From: Eunapius fragilis
Lineage: Eukaryota > Porifera > Demospongiae > Spongillida > Spongillidae
DNA: 64,000 nt
Direction: 5' to 3'
Assembly (NCBI GenBank): GCA_963681505.1
Contig: OY811979.1
Location: 6,767,332-6,831,331 of the forward strand
Part shown: positions 11,890 through 22,963 of the stretch, piece by piece
Layout: each line of letters opens with the position of its first letter
Position numbering within the stretch: position 1 is the first letter of the stretch
Notes under the pieces: generated by a model
Seen by the model: only the letters and a program-made list of their open reading frames with translations
The model's database searches: none
Told to the model about the DNA's origin: nothing
Position numbers and translations under genes: made by a program

Positions 11890-12105
11890 AGCAGCACAAC
11901 TGGGTCCCCTGTCATGTCCTGCACCATGAACACTGAGCCAGTATGCCCAGGCTCAATGGTCTCCTGCATCTGTCACGTCACAGGCAAAATCTCACTGACT
12001 TGGTGGAGGTTATCACCTAACTGCCCAGGAAACTCCATTCTCCTACCCCATGTGCTGGAGAGGGAGTGCCTGGTTCAATGGTGCTCTGTGGCCCTCATCT
12101 GTTAG
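11890..12105 (+). pseudogene. Cys-rich extracellular exon
   Basis: After the acceptor TTCACACAG the frame reads SPVMSCTMNTEPVCPGSMVS followed by CICHVTGKISLTWW. The spaced Cys residues and a following Trp pair are typical of divergent Ig-like modules that sit between FN3 domains in invertebrate receptors. The frame ends at a stop (12103-12105) without a clear donor, so the exon is incomplete or frameshifted. Confidence 0.45.
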
Positions 12106-12209
12106 GGCGGAATGACCCCACCCCCTACAGGACTACTTGCAATGTATCAAAGAGCTTGTAGGTATGTTGTGTGTGTAGGTGTGTGGTATCTGGTATGTTT
12201 GTGGGTACA

Positions 12210-12211
<2 letters not shown>

Positions 12212-12273
<62 letters not shown>
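12212..12273. repeat. (TG)n microsatellite
   Basis: About 30 TG units in an intron of the receptor-like gene. Confidence 0.95.
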
Positions 12274-12275
<2 letters not shown>

Positions 12276-12360
12276 GTATGAGGTCTAGTTATTTGTATAT
12301 TCACTACCGCAGTCCAGTTTAGAAACATGTACTGCAGGGTTCTTTATCTGGCCTGTAGCG

Positions 12361-12633
12361 GTCCCCAGGCCTCCATCCAATGTCAACACCACTCTTCGTG
12401 GAAGTGTGCTGTCCATCAAATGGACCCCGCCCATTGATGGGGATGCTCCCGTTTGTTATAAGGTAATCGTCACCAACACTACCTCTGAGACCACAGTGGG
12501 AACATGGGATATGGTTGATACGTCCATAACTATTGGAGGCATTTCTGATTATGCAAGCTACACTGTTAGTTTAGAATCTAACTGGAAGATCCAGGAACAT
12601 CAGCAGTGTTAGCGTGCAGAAATGAGTTGTGTG
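12361..12633 (+). pseudogene. Fibronectin type III domain exon
   Basis: The exon begins after TGTAG with PRPPSNVNTTLRGSVLSIKW and TPPIDGDAP, the standard FN3 A/B-strand pattern with its Trp. YKVIVTNTTSETTVG (C strand) and YASYTVSLES (the F-strand Tyr motif) follow. Near 12585 the frame must shift by one base to continue into TGRSRNISSVSVQ, the usual FN3 G strand. FN3 domains mediate extracellular adhesion or ligand binding; here the domain belongs to the decayed receptor. Confidence 0.75.
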
Positions 12634-13359
12634 TGTGTGTGTGCGCGCGTGGTGTGTGCATGCGTCTGTGTGTATTTGCAGGTGCATTTATGTATGTATG
12701 GGTTTCTGAATGCGTGTGTGAGTGTGGGATGGTATTAATGCGTACATTGGGCTAGTAACCATGGGACCAGTGTTAGTATGTTGTCAGTATCACCATGGTT
12801 ACTTTATCTTATTAAAGGCATCTCAACCAGTGCTTTGCTCCATACTGCTCAGCCCAATGTGAGTGTGAGAATTATAGTAGCACAAAATAACACACACCCC
12901 ATGAGTAGCTCTTGATTTATAATTTAGTGGGATTCATATGCATTGAGCTGTTTTATAAAAGGTGTTATGACAAAGTTGTGTTAGTGAGAACCCAGTTTAT
13001 ACAATTGTAAGCTATGTGCTAACAAGCCATCATTGTTTTGGTATTGACCATTCAATTCCTTGCCGTTGTTGGACTACAACAGGGAGTGACAATGCTGCAT
13101 ATACAAACACATACACACACATAACACACACAAACACCTCCAGGTCCTCGTTAAGCACCCTTGACTGTAAGCTTGCACCATGCAGTGTCTTCTCTTGATT
13201 GAGACAGAAGCGGTACACTTACTGCTATGATTGGGCTGCCAATGGCACCCAATAGACCAAATATGCATTGGTCAACAATGTGATATAACTCGAGGGCTTT
13301 TTGTGCTGTCTCCAAATGCTTAACATGTACGTGCATGTTAGACACAAACATGCAATAGG

Positions 13360-14055
13360 TTGTTTTGCTTTGGCAAGCAACTCAAAGATAAGTTCCAGCA
13401 TGAGAGTGACAGAATGAAGGTGTTGACAGTGTTACCAAAAAGTAGGTCACAAAACACAGCAAGGCAAGCAAAGAAGCTGGCAGCAGAGAAGGGTATACTG
13501 TGCAGCTCTAACCCTAAGGGATCCAGTTATCTCCTCTCACAAAACTGAAGAAGTAAAGAATTTCTATTATTCAGACAGAGTCACTCTGGGGAAAATATAT
13601 ATTCTTTCAGTAGTGGGTAGTGATGGAAAAAGACCTCTCGTGTAACCTACAAGAGAGGTCTACAGTGAATCACAACACCAAGATTGGATTCATCAAATTT
13701 TCTATTCTAAGGCCAAAAAAGTGTGTTCTTGCAGGAGCTAGTGGCACACATTCTGTGTCACCGCACCAAAATGTCAAATGGGGAGTAAGCTTGAGCAGTT
13801 AACTGGTGGAACAATGATACATTATCACCATTACCTTGCAGCAATGCATTGTAACCCTCCAAGTGTTGGGTACTACTTTGGCAGTTGCAACCAGTGCCCA
13901 GGGGTGGGTTTGCTCTCTAAGTTCACTGCAAGAAGTAATGGATGCTTATATAGACAGTAGACTTTAGCAGTGAAGAACAACAGACAGTGCCACCCCGGAA
14001 ACAAGAGTTCTTCAAGTTGATGAGTTTGTAGATACTTTCACCAGTATGCTTAATG
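13360..14055 (+). pseudogene. Relic of the 790-aa transposase family
   Basis: Degraded segments align in order with the intact transposase encoded at 23890-26262: ALPKSW-like VLPKSRSQ (about 13430), AKKLAAEKGILCSSN (13475), NTKIGFIKFSILRPKKCVLA (about 13675), GASGTHSV, HQNVKW, and VDEFVDTF near 14020. Frameshifts and stops interrupt it, and no flanking inverted repeats are seen. It lies in the presumed long intron of the Ig/FN3 receptor. It is an old, truncated copy of the same transposon family. Confidence 0.85.
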
Positions 14056-14745
14056 TACGAACGCGCAGGCTTAGTTCTCACAAGTTCCCGCACCATAGTT
14101 CCACTGAAGGTAACTTGTAAAAGTTCAAATTCAAGGTTGCAAAACTATTTTTGGCATTGCCAGTAATGATATTTTGATATTAATTTACATTTTCTCAGAT
14201 TTTTTTTGTATGAACCAAGCAGGAACCATCCAATAAGGGACATTTACGGCCGATTTACAGAAAAAAATTAAGCCTCGTTCCCAGTTATTGATGACATGAA
14301 AATGGCTCCAGTTCTACAATGTGGCAATCGTTTGAAAGCAAATGCAGTCACTTTTTTTGGTGCTCGACAAGGCCCTCACGTGCTGTACAACAATCACACA
14401 TATGGAGGGAGCATAGTTTCTGTCTAATTCACCGTGTTCAACCGACAGAAACATATATCTCCCTCCATGCCTCCAGTGCAGCACTACCCATTAACCACAC
14501 ATAGGTATAGCATCATTGTTTCCTCCAGCTCCATGCTACAGCGTGGCACATTCCAGGTGATAAATGTGTGGGCTATTAATTTAATTAGCACTTGGTTGCT
14601 TTGTCATCTGTGGTTTCTTTAAATTTTAATTTATATACCTTACATCATTAAATCTTTCTAATTATATCCCGACAAAACCCCCCTCAGCACGTTTTTAGTA
14701 CTATATAAGCAGGCAACATAGCATAATAGCTCAGGCGTTATAGCA

Positions 14746-17590
14746 ATGACAACGAGGTCAAGCGAAGTAGTGATTTCAACTGTACGTAAAAAACGCAAAG
14801 GAGCTCATAAAATAGGGTAGTGTTCATTGTGGAAAGAAGACTATCCCTGGCTAGTTCCAACAGAAGATACAGCTGGCATCGTGACAGGGCTTCTATGTGA
14901 AATATGCAAATGCCAGGAGAGCAGCAGTTCTGGTATCTGGACAACTGTACCATGCACGTCCCTCCGCACGGATTGCATTGAGCGACACAAAAAAATCAAA
15001 GGTGCATCTTTCAGCAGCTTCTAAAATTGCTGTGACTCAAAGCACAGAAGGACCGCTGGTTCATAGAGAAGCACTCATAGGTGCATTGACGATTGTCTAC
15101 TGGTTGGAAAAGGAGGACATTGCTATCACAACTAAATATGAATCTTTAGTCAATTTGGTGAAGAGTCTTGGATGCTCGTACTTAAATGATCTTTCTATAG
15201 GAAGATATGCCACTTACATCAGTAAAAGGATTTTTGCAGTTTTTGCAGTGCCTTTCATCAGTCATAGAAAGTGAGAAACTGGATAACTTAAAGTGCAGTC
15301 CATTCTTTCCCTAATGACAGATGAATCAACTGACATATCTGTATTGAAGCAGCTAGTTATTGAAATACATCTTTCCATCCGGGAAAATTGAAACATCATT
15401 TCTTCATATAGGTGACATTGCTATGGTACAGCAGAAACTATTGAGGGTGGTATAGTTGCTTTTATGGAGACAAATGGACTTGACATCAACAAGCTGCGCT
15501 CATTTGGAAGTGATGGCTGTGCAGTTATGGTAGGAAGGGTGAGTGGAGTAGCATCGCAACTGAAGGTGCGTCAGCCATGTCTTGTGTCAGTCCATTGCAT
15601 CAATCATTGACTTGCCCTAGCTGCAGCTCATGCAGCTGACAACATACCATATTTGAAAAGGTTCAAAGAAACTGTACAGTCATTGTTTCTGTTCTATCAT
15701 AATAATGGCAGGACTTCATGCTATTCAGGAAATTCTGAATGATCCTATAATCAAGCTTAAGCAAGCAAAAGATGTCCAATGGCTATCGTATGATGCTGCA
15801 ATAGGGTCCATACTTAGAACACCTCCATCAATCATTGTAAGTTTAGAGCGTGAAGGTACAGAACGAAGTGAGCCAACAGCAGTACGCCTAGCTAAATTTG
15901 TAAAAACATATTACTTTGTTGCTTGCTGTCATTTTCTTCATCAAATTTTGCCTCACGTCAGCCATCTTAGCTTAATATTCCAAAAGAGAGGATTTTGACT
16001 AGTCCCTAATACAGCCAGGGCTGCAGTTTACTTTACACCAAGTATCTGCATTACGTGATGCTGATGTTATTGGTGAAGTGGATGCAGGGGCAGATTTAGG
16101 GGGGGGGGGGGGGGCGGGGGGAGTCCGGACCCCCCCTTTCCTATATGAAGAATGACGTAATGCATACTGTAATCTACGCAGTGTTCTGCATGTTACCATC
16201 CTTGGATTTGCAAGCTTGCAAATCGTTCTAGCCAAGCGTGGTCTATATCAATCTAATTAAATCCTCGAACATAACGGCATGTGTGCATGTAGATAATTAG
16301 TATTTAATCGCGCGATCGGTGCATGCGTATGAGCAGCAATTGAGGTAAGCGATCAAAAGACGTGAGTGGGATGGATCTCAGATTCTTTTCCTAACAGGTA
16401 GCTATAGAGCTAAACAAACTAATACTAGAGTAAAACATACATGAGTCGTTAACGTTTATAGAATAGCTGGTGCATGGTCACGTGCACGCTTCGGTCACAA
16501 ATTCACAAAAGCTTTCCGTCACGAATTTAATTGCTGAGCAGTAGGAACCATAGCATTGTGAAGAATGAAGTTTTTTCGTCGCCATCCATGCAGGCTCTAG
16601 TAATCCGGATATCGCGTGATGTATATGTATTGGATATCGCTGTGAATTTCATGCTAAATAAACGCAAAAGCAAAACAGCGGCTGGGGCAAAGCCCCAGAC
16701 CCCACTGGTGGGGCTATCAGCGCTCCCCAGACCCCCTTGCTGTCACGGGAGGGGGCATACCTCCTGCAGTTGTGAATATATTTATCAGACCTCCCCTTTC
16801 CCAAAATCCTGGATCTGCCCCTGGGATGCATTCATTCAGATCATACCATCAAGGTGTCTGCCACTGATAGAACTTCCTTTAGATGCAGACAAAGTTTGTG
16901 GATGAGCAGCTTGAAAGCTACTTTCCTGAGTGTGATGAAATAGATGCTTTTGGATTGTACAAAGTTCCAGATAAAAGTATTGACCCAGCATTGTATCAGT
17001 CATGGGGAAATGATAGGTTGGCCATCTTGGAGTCCAAATACAGTCAGAATGAAAACCCCGATATTGATGCCACTGCAGCAAGATTAGAGTGGGAAAAATT
17101 GAAAGCAACAATATTTAAAGCCTATCGGGGGACCACTCTGAGAAAGTTCCTACAAGATCTGGCATTTAACAATACTCTCAAAGATCTCTTCCCTCAACTA
17201 TCAAGGCTTGCATCAATTGCACTAATCATTCCCGTTAGCACAGCTGAGTGTGAAAGATGCTTTTCATCTATGAGCTGAATAAAAACTGATCTTAGAAATA
17301 GATTAATCACCTCCACTCTATGCCAAATAATGAGAATTGTTTTAGATGGTGGAGAACTAGAAAACTTTGATTTTGTAAAAGCTGCTGAGATTTGGAGTGA
17401 GATGCGCCATCGTAGAATTAGTATTTAGCTTGTACATGTACTTGCTTTTACATGCATAACCACAAGTGTAATCTTTTGTGCCCATAAACCAATCTTTATC
17501 ACCTATCTACCCAGTTTACTTAACACTTAGTAATCACTTTTATTCATAAGCATGGCGCTCTTGAAGCGCCATGCTCTGGGGGAAACACTG
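14746..17590 (+). mobile_element. hAT-superfamily DNA transposon relic
   Basis: Starts near ATG 14746. An N-terminal BED/TTF-like zinc segment (DYPWLVPTEDTAGIVTGLLC, then Cys/His residues up to ERHKKSK) is followed by DDE-core remnants (DESTDISVLKQL, SFGSDGCAVMVGR, VHCINH). The C-terminal hAT dimerisation motif PVSTAECERCFSSMS then IKTDLRNRL sits at about 17238-17305. Multiple stops and frame changes make it dead. A 739-bp MITE (16085-16823) splits it between GEVD and AFIQ. The likely right terminus is GGGGGAAACACTG ending at 17590, matching the common hAT end CAGTGTTTCCC, with an adjacent 9-bp hairpin (17551-17573). I could not locate the left terminus. Confidence 0.8.
16080..16828. mobile_element. 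MITE with CAGGGGC termini and 5-bp TSD
   Basis: Non-coding insertion at 16085-16823 bounded by CAGGGGCAGAT and ATCTGCCCCTG, flanked by GGATG on both sides (16080-16084 and 16824-16828). Removing it and one GGATG restores the reading frame of the surrounding hAT relic. An internal G/C-rich palindrome (GCTGGGGCAAAGCCCCAG) is shared with the MITE at 59350-59646, which is a shorter member in opposite orientation. CAGGGGC termini with 5-bp duplications suggest mobilisation by a hAT-type transposase (inference). Confidence 0.85.
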
Positions 17591-18077
17591 GACATGCAGG
17601 ACCAATCCTCCGAACTGGAAGACAATTTGGGCGTTCCATAGCCAGCAGAGGAGGTGGAGTCTGATTTATTGAAGCTGCATGGAAAAAAATTGGGAGGTCA
17701 AGCCTTGATGGAGTTGTAGTTGACTACTTCCAAGGTTCTCAAACTAGTGTTCAAGCTTTATCTGGTACTCTGTAAATCCTGATGGACACAAAAATCCATA
17801 TGACTATTATTGTTTACCATGAGTGATGTTCCAAAATTTATCCACCCTTTTCAGCACATACAGAAGCGATTAGCCTCACATAGCATTGCTGTAATAAAAT
17901 CTACGGCACACATTAATCATTTCCGATCTCTTTATTATATTACTGATAACTCATTTAATGGTGAAAATGTTTCCAAAATGCCTATAGGCTTATATCTGCA
18001 CATGTACAATTACATAATGGGATTGGGACCTTAAAAGTGCCTTGAATGTATACATGTACATACACACTTGTTTATTC

Positions 18078-18305
18078 ACACAGAAGCTCCTCCCTCTTCT
18101 GAATCTCCTACTGACTATGGTACAGTCACATTATTTTCAGCTTCTTATTTTAAAGCAGTGCTTTGTTGTAGCAATCATGGTAGTGATAGTTGTGGTTGTG
18201 GTTATGTTAGTCTTGGTGATGGTGGTATTTACATGTAAACGAGAGAGTAGAGAAGTGATTCATTATGAATTAGCGATTCCAAGGGATGAAGAGGGTGTGG
18301 AGGTG
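18078..18305 (+). pseudogene. Stalk and transmembrane exon of receptor
   Basis: After the acceptor TTCACACAG one frame reads an extracellular-type stalk (EAPPSSESPTDYGTV). A second frame then reads a transmembrane helix (FVVAIMVVIVVVVVMLVLVM) followed by the basic stop-transfer CKRESR and the tail HYELAIPRDEEGVE before GTGAGT. A one-base frame change joins the two. The Val-rich helix resembles that of the intact Ig receptor at 44.3 kb. Confidence 0.6.
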
Positions 18306-18406
18306 AGTACTGGATACTGTTGGAAGAATTGCTGCTTCATATGTGGATGTGAGGTGTAGTGAAATTTGTGAATGGCACTGATCTTATTTTAATGTGTCCC
18401 CACAGA

Positions 18407-18466
18407 ATGATCCTGACCACAAAGCTTTCATGACACCTTCAGAAGAAACAGGAAGTGCAAAGAAGG
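18407..18466 (+). pseudogene. Cytoplasmic-tail exon of receptor
   Basis: Acceptor CCCCACAG, 60 bp open (NDPDHKAFMTPSEETGSAKK), then a GTGTAC donor. It is in phase with the preceding transmembrane exon. No kinase or ITAM-like motif is visible. Confidence 0.5.
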
Positions 18467-18568
18467 TGTACATTTGTAGTACATTGTATTTGAATGTGTG
18501 TGGATAAATTATTATGAAACATACTTGCATGTCTATATATTTTATAGACATTATGTTTGGTGTTTATT

Positions 18569-18797
18569 TCATATCAAACTCACCGCAGAAAATGATGATG
18601 TGTTTGTGGGAACTTTATTTTTGGTAACCACATTGTTGGCTGCTGCAGGAGGCTTTAGTTATGAAAACCTATGAACAATTATCCATAAGTTCACTGACAA
18701 CCATTTTAAACAGGTTTTGCTTTATTTCTCAACCCAGCTAGGATTAGCATTGACTGGCTGCTACTTCTGTGATAAGGTTGCATGTTCCAAAATTACA
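18569..18797. repeat. 229-bp direct repeat, left copy
   Basis: Nearly identical (two differences noticed) to 21326-21554 in the same orientation. It contains a small hydrophobic open frame (DDVFVGTLFLVTTLLAAAGG). Together the copies flank 2.5 kb that holds the Cys-rich ORFs. Ends are TCATATC and AATTACA; no TG..CA ends and no obvious target-site duplication. Confidence 0.92.
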
Positions 18798-19457
18798 ATT
18801 TGGTACCGTGGATGCTGCAAGGACAGCATTAGACGTTCACTGATAACACAGTAACTAGGTTGCCCTGTGAACCTTAGCTGAGACACACAATAGGCTGTTC
18901 ACTTCTGCAATGTGAAGGCAAAAATTCCCTGCCCACGATACAAGAATATAAGTAATCCTCTCTGATTCATGTAGCCCCTGCTGAAATATACAACCCTGCC
19001 TGCCCTCCCACCATGGAAGAATGATAAACACACATACACGCATGTTTTATGAGACATGAAGAGTTCAATTTGCCATGCAATCTTGAACATAGGCTACAAC
19101 TACAAACAATCATAAAGGATTTGAAGCAAGAGCGAATAGATTTGTACGAGGTAGTAGATAAATTCAGCAAGCCTTACGTGATAAACGGTGTTTGGAGTGT
19201 GATAAAAGCTATCCTCATTGTATGCTGTACATGATGAAGTTTCTGAACACTATCTATGCTTGTGGCTGTTATGGATGCATTTGCAAAGCTGATTTATCGC
19301 ATACCATTTGTTGTAAACTTTCAGATTTTACTGTGTGTTGATGCAGTACATTCGTGTACTGGTGCACCTTATACGTGTGACAAGTGTGGATTGTTTTTAC
19401 AGAATGTAGACGTTGCTACTCATTCGTGTTAAATGATTTGTGTATTTCTTTTAAGTT

Positions 19458-19793
19458 ATGTCATTTTGTACTTGTCATTTACGAGCAAGTCATGTTGATT
19501 TGAAGTTGTTGGCTGAATTCGATAGTGGTATTCGAGTGAGGGAGAACGTTGGTTTTGACTGGAAAGCTGGTGTTCAGGATGCAGGGTTGTTTTGCAAGTG
19601 TTGTGTTGGGTTAGTTCTGCTGTTAAGTTTGTTAAAAGAAGAGGAGTGGTTGGATCTCTATGCTGATTACAAGGCAGAAAGGTGTTGTAATTGTGACTTG
19701 TTTTACAACAGGAGTGGGGTTGTGATAAAGATTACTGAAGTAGATTGTAAGGTGATAAAGCTGTGTGGTGGTTGCTATGAGCAAGAGTTATAG
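19458..19793 (+). CDS. Cys-rich ORF 1, unknown
   Basis: A 111-codon ORF starting at ATG. It contains paired-Cys motifs (CTC, CKCC, CCNC, CGGC) spaced like a treble-clef or zinc-ribbon module, e.g. AERCCNCDLFYNRSG and KVIKLCGGCYEQEL. Just upstream (about 19330-19433) another open segment reads a C-x2-C segment (YTCDKCGLFL) ending HSC. Not recognised. It could be an exon, or one of several ORFs of a decayed element bounded by the 229-bp repeats. Confidence 0.45.
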   Translation: MSFCTCHLRASHVDLKLLAEFDSGIRVRENVGFDWKAGVQDAGLFCKCCVGLVLLLSLLKEEEWLDLYADYKAERCCNCDLFYNRSGVVIKITEVDCKVIKLCGGCYEQEL

Positions 19794-19813
19794 CCATAAC
19801 TCGTGTCAGTTTT

Positions 19814-20067
19814 GTGAGGATGGATATTGCTAATGGTGGTTTTGCCTTTATAGTTATACTTGTTTATGCGTGGATTACAGTGGTAATAGTGCTTTGGTTG
19901 CTGTGTTTGAATATCAAAGTGCTGGTGAGCAAGTCGTGCATAAGGTTTGTAGTGGTTGTTTTCATCATTGTTGTGTTGTGTACGGCGATTCGGGTGAAGA
20001 AGTTGTTGATAGCTTGGGTGTTTCTTGGAAAAAGTTAAAGCAAGAGCGTTTAGCCACAGAGTTATGA
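19814..20067 (+). CDS. Cys-rich ORF 2, related to ORF 1
   Basis: A frame overlapping this interval encodes VFEYQSAGEQVVHKVCSGCF then HHCCVVYGDSGEEVVDSLGV. The VVHKVCSGCF segment parallels VIKLCGGCY in the preceding ORF, suggesting tandem copies of one zinc-binding module. A one-base frame change relative to the upstream ATG (19820) is required. The function is unknown. Confidence 0.4.
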
Positions 20068-20070
20068 GTA

Positions 20071-20753
20071 ATGTACAACCAGTGGAGGGAGTCTGCCAGG
20101 TGGCGGGATCTACAGACGATATCCGTAGCAAGATCAAGGTATCATTACGGCCCAGATGTATTCCAGAACAAGTTAGAGGGCTTCAAAGACTCAGGCGCAG
20201 AAGAAGAGAGTGTTGGCAGCGCTGTTGATATGGAAGAGGTTTTCACTTCAGAAAAGCACAGGAAGAGCATTCAGAAGGACAGAGGGAGATATTTTATCGA
20301 TAGCAAAGTGGAGGCCTCATCTGATGAATGCGAGTATGGTGAGCAGGTAAGCAGCAAGAGAAGTTGGAGCGTCGTCCTGAACACGACAATGAGGTCATCA
20401 AAAAGCTTGAATCCGCAATCTCAGCCCTATTGGGTTGTTCAGAGGAAATTGAATCTGAGCAGGTGAAGCTTAAGAGCAGTAAAAGCAAGCGTAGCAAAGA
20501 TGGTGAGCAAAGCGGAAAGAAGACTAGAAAGAGAAATAGCAGTGGTGAATCTGACTGTTCTTCCGGAGGTGAGCATTATGTAAGGCAACACTGTGGAAAC
20601 TCCATAGCACACTGCAAGAGACTGCAAGATACGCACTTTCACCTCAACACATTTGACAGTTCAGATGCACACTTCCTTTTTCAGACCATAATTAGAAAAA
20701 TGGAGAGGCATATTTACACAAAGCCAGTGGATTTACAGTGTTTGAAAGGATAA
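20071..20753 (+). CDS. Charged C-terminal ORFs of the same unknown gene
   Basis: Two overlapping open frames. The first (ATG 20071) encodes a hydrophilic protein with VARSRYHYGPDVFQNKLEGF and continues to about 20346, where GAGCAG is followed by a possible GTAAGC donor. The second, about 20355-20753, encodes EKLERRPEHDNEVIKKLESA and a Lys/Ser-rich nuclear-localisation-like stretch (KSKRSKDGEQSGKKTRKRNS), ending with a stop. A small intron or a frameshift could join them. No family is recognised. Confidence 0.4.
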
Positions 20754-21325
20754 AGGCATTAAAGAAGGAACACACAAAGCCATCACTGTACAGGAGCTTA
20801 CAATATATATATGCCAATATATAATTTCTTTGTACATAAGTTCTTGTATGTGTTTGTGCATGTATGAAACCATACAGTATCTCATACATCATCAATCTAA
20901 AGTCTGTTCCCATTATGCCGCCCACCTACATGTAGAATAATAACTATCCTGTAGCCTGACCTTATTGACATGAAGCATTACTCTTTGCACATATGCATGG
21001 ATGCTTCAAAATGGTACATTGCCTGCTGTGGTTTGAATATTGAAGGTGTGTGTACAAAAACACACCTATGCTGGCTACAAACAGATAGTCATTCACCGGA
21101 ATGGCTTTGAAAACTTTGACCTGATTAACTCAGCGCCATGTTGCCCACTCTATCACATGACCTTTGCCCTAATCAAGCCAGGATTCAGCAACTACTGACA
21201 CCAGATATGAAGCAAATACAGATCCAAACACCGTGTTATGCATCAACTCAAATTTTTATTTACATGTACATGTATTTAGTTTTTTTTTGGGGGGGGGGGG
21301 GGGGGGAGGCAAGCATGGGTGCCTG

Positions 21326-21554
21326 TCATATCAAACTCACCGCAGAAAATGATGATGTGTTTGTGGGAACTTTATTTTTGGTAACCACATTGTTGGCTGC
21401 TGCAGGAGGCTTTAGTTATGAAAACCTATGAACAATTATCCATAAGTTCATTGACAATCATTTTAAACAGGTTTTGCTTTATTTCTCAACCCAGCTAGGA
21501 TTAGCATTGACTGGCTGCTACTTCTGTGATAAGGTTGCATGTTCCAAAATTACA
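21326..21554. repeat. 229-bp direct repeat, right copy
   Basis: Second copy of 18569-18797. It is preceded by an 18-G run (21289-21306) after a T run, perhaps an insertion scar. Confidence 0.92.
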
Positions 21555-22959
21555 TACTATAGGCCAACATAATTGTAATACTTTGCAATTCTATTGTATC
21601 AACTGCAGAAAGCTACTCATCACTGTGTAGTGAAGCAAGAGCTTATTAGCCAGAAGTACTTGTCACTTTTCAGAAGTGCCATAACATATATGACAAAACA
21701 CTGTCTCTGATGAAGAAATAGAGCAGCTGGGTAAGACAATGGCACATGGGCTTTGGATATTTGGGTGAGCAGGGAGTTGAAAGCACCCACCATTACTTCA
21801 ATGACCTTGAAAGGACGTACATGTACTATGGAGTAAGAGATCCTGCTTAAAAACAACAATTGATGCTGAAAAAACACACTAATGCATACTGCTCCATCAA
21901 ATGTTGCTGCAAGGCCAGAGACAAAGCAATGCAAACAAAATTGACGTATGGTGTAGCCCATATGTTTGTATGAACCGTGCTTCTTGTACCTGATGTTTAC
22001 GATAATGTAAAAGAAAGAGATAAAACCCTCTGAACACATCAATCCTGCCATCTGATTGTATCTTTAAAATCTGTAGTTGTCTCATTCGACAAAACTGCAC
22101 GTGTCATACTACAGGATGACTGATGGTTCGGTATGAGCATAAATAACCACTGGAATGCATTGCCTAAATAAATATGACATCACTATGCATGACTGGAACT
22201 TTTAAAACCCAGGGTTTCTATTCAAAAGGCTGTAATAGGTTGAAGATCTGTCGTTAACTATGTCTGTTGTTAAGGGGCATTCATTATTTTTATAACACGG
22301 TGCACATGTAGTAAATGTCCAATGCTTCTATAGAGCCTAACAGCATGACATGTACCTTGGCCACTGCAATAAATAGTGGGTTCTCTCTATCACAACTTTG
22401 CCATAACACCTTGTAGAAGTAAGGGATGGTTTTCCCAGCCCAATGCAATGCAATGCAATGCAAAAAATTCTTTGAGTTGAATATAAATGAAAACACTATT
22501 GTTCATGCTCATTAACAATTAGCGCATGCGGCAACTAATTACATTCATACGAAAGCACTTGTACTAACAAAACTTGCTACATGCATTATAAATTACTATT
22601 GTAGATTACACATTGTCCATATCTGACAATCAGCTCATATCATCAGAAGAATAACTACTCTCAGATTGGGAAGAGTCACAGTCCTCTTCAGTTAGTGCTC
22701 GAGGTCTTTATCCCTTAATTTTAATTTCAGCCAACCATAAACTCTGATCTTCTTCATTTGTGCTGCTAATTCTATTACGAGGTGACGACATGCTGGATTG
22801 CTTCAACCAAAAAACTCATTCAGAGCATGTACTACACAGTAATACATAATCTTAGGGCACAAATGGAATAAAGAAACATATTACAAAAGAAGGCCTAAGA
22901 CACACAACGGTGAATGAAGGCACAAAGGAACGGCTCATAGATGTAGAGGATTGTTTAGC
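21555..22959. other. No supported gene
   Basis: AT-rich. A minus-strand stretch (about 22634-22790) reads an acidic Ser-rich fragment (SSQSESSYSSDD) with one internal stop, resembling the acidic N-termini of transposases such as piggyBac, but too short to assign. Confidence 0.5.
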
Positions 22960-22963
22960 GCAA

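Larger units (their letters stand above)
9500..18466 (+). pseudogene. Ig/FN3 single-pass receptor, decayed, transposon-filled intron
   Basis: Exons consistent with one membrane receptor lie in order on the plus strand: a signal-peptide start (9500-9533, MQPALRIVFVL, then GTGAGT); a short Cys-containing exon (9991-10077, phase-compatible); an Ig-like exon (10191-10443); a Cys-rich exon (about 11890-12105); a fibronectin-III exon (12361-12633); and, after about 5.4 kb of transposon relics, a stalk/transmembrane exon (about 18078-18305) and a cytoplasmic exon (18407-18466). The Ig, FN3 and transmembrane exons each need a single-base frame change. It is either a pseudogene or locally error-prone assembly. 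Joining the last two exons to the rest is inference. Confidence 0.55.

Noticed and set aside
21138..21431. 97-codon ORF ending in a hydrophobic segment
   Set aside because: It runs through an 18-G homopolymer into the 229-bp repeat. The hydrophobic tail is repeated at 18.6 kb without the same upstream frame.
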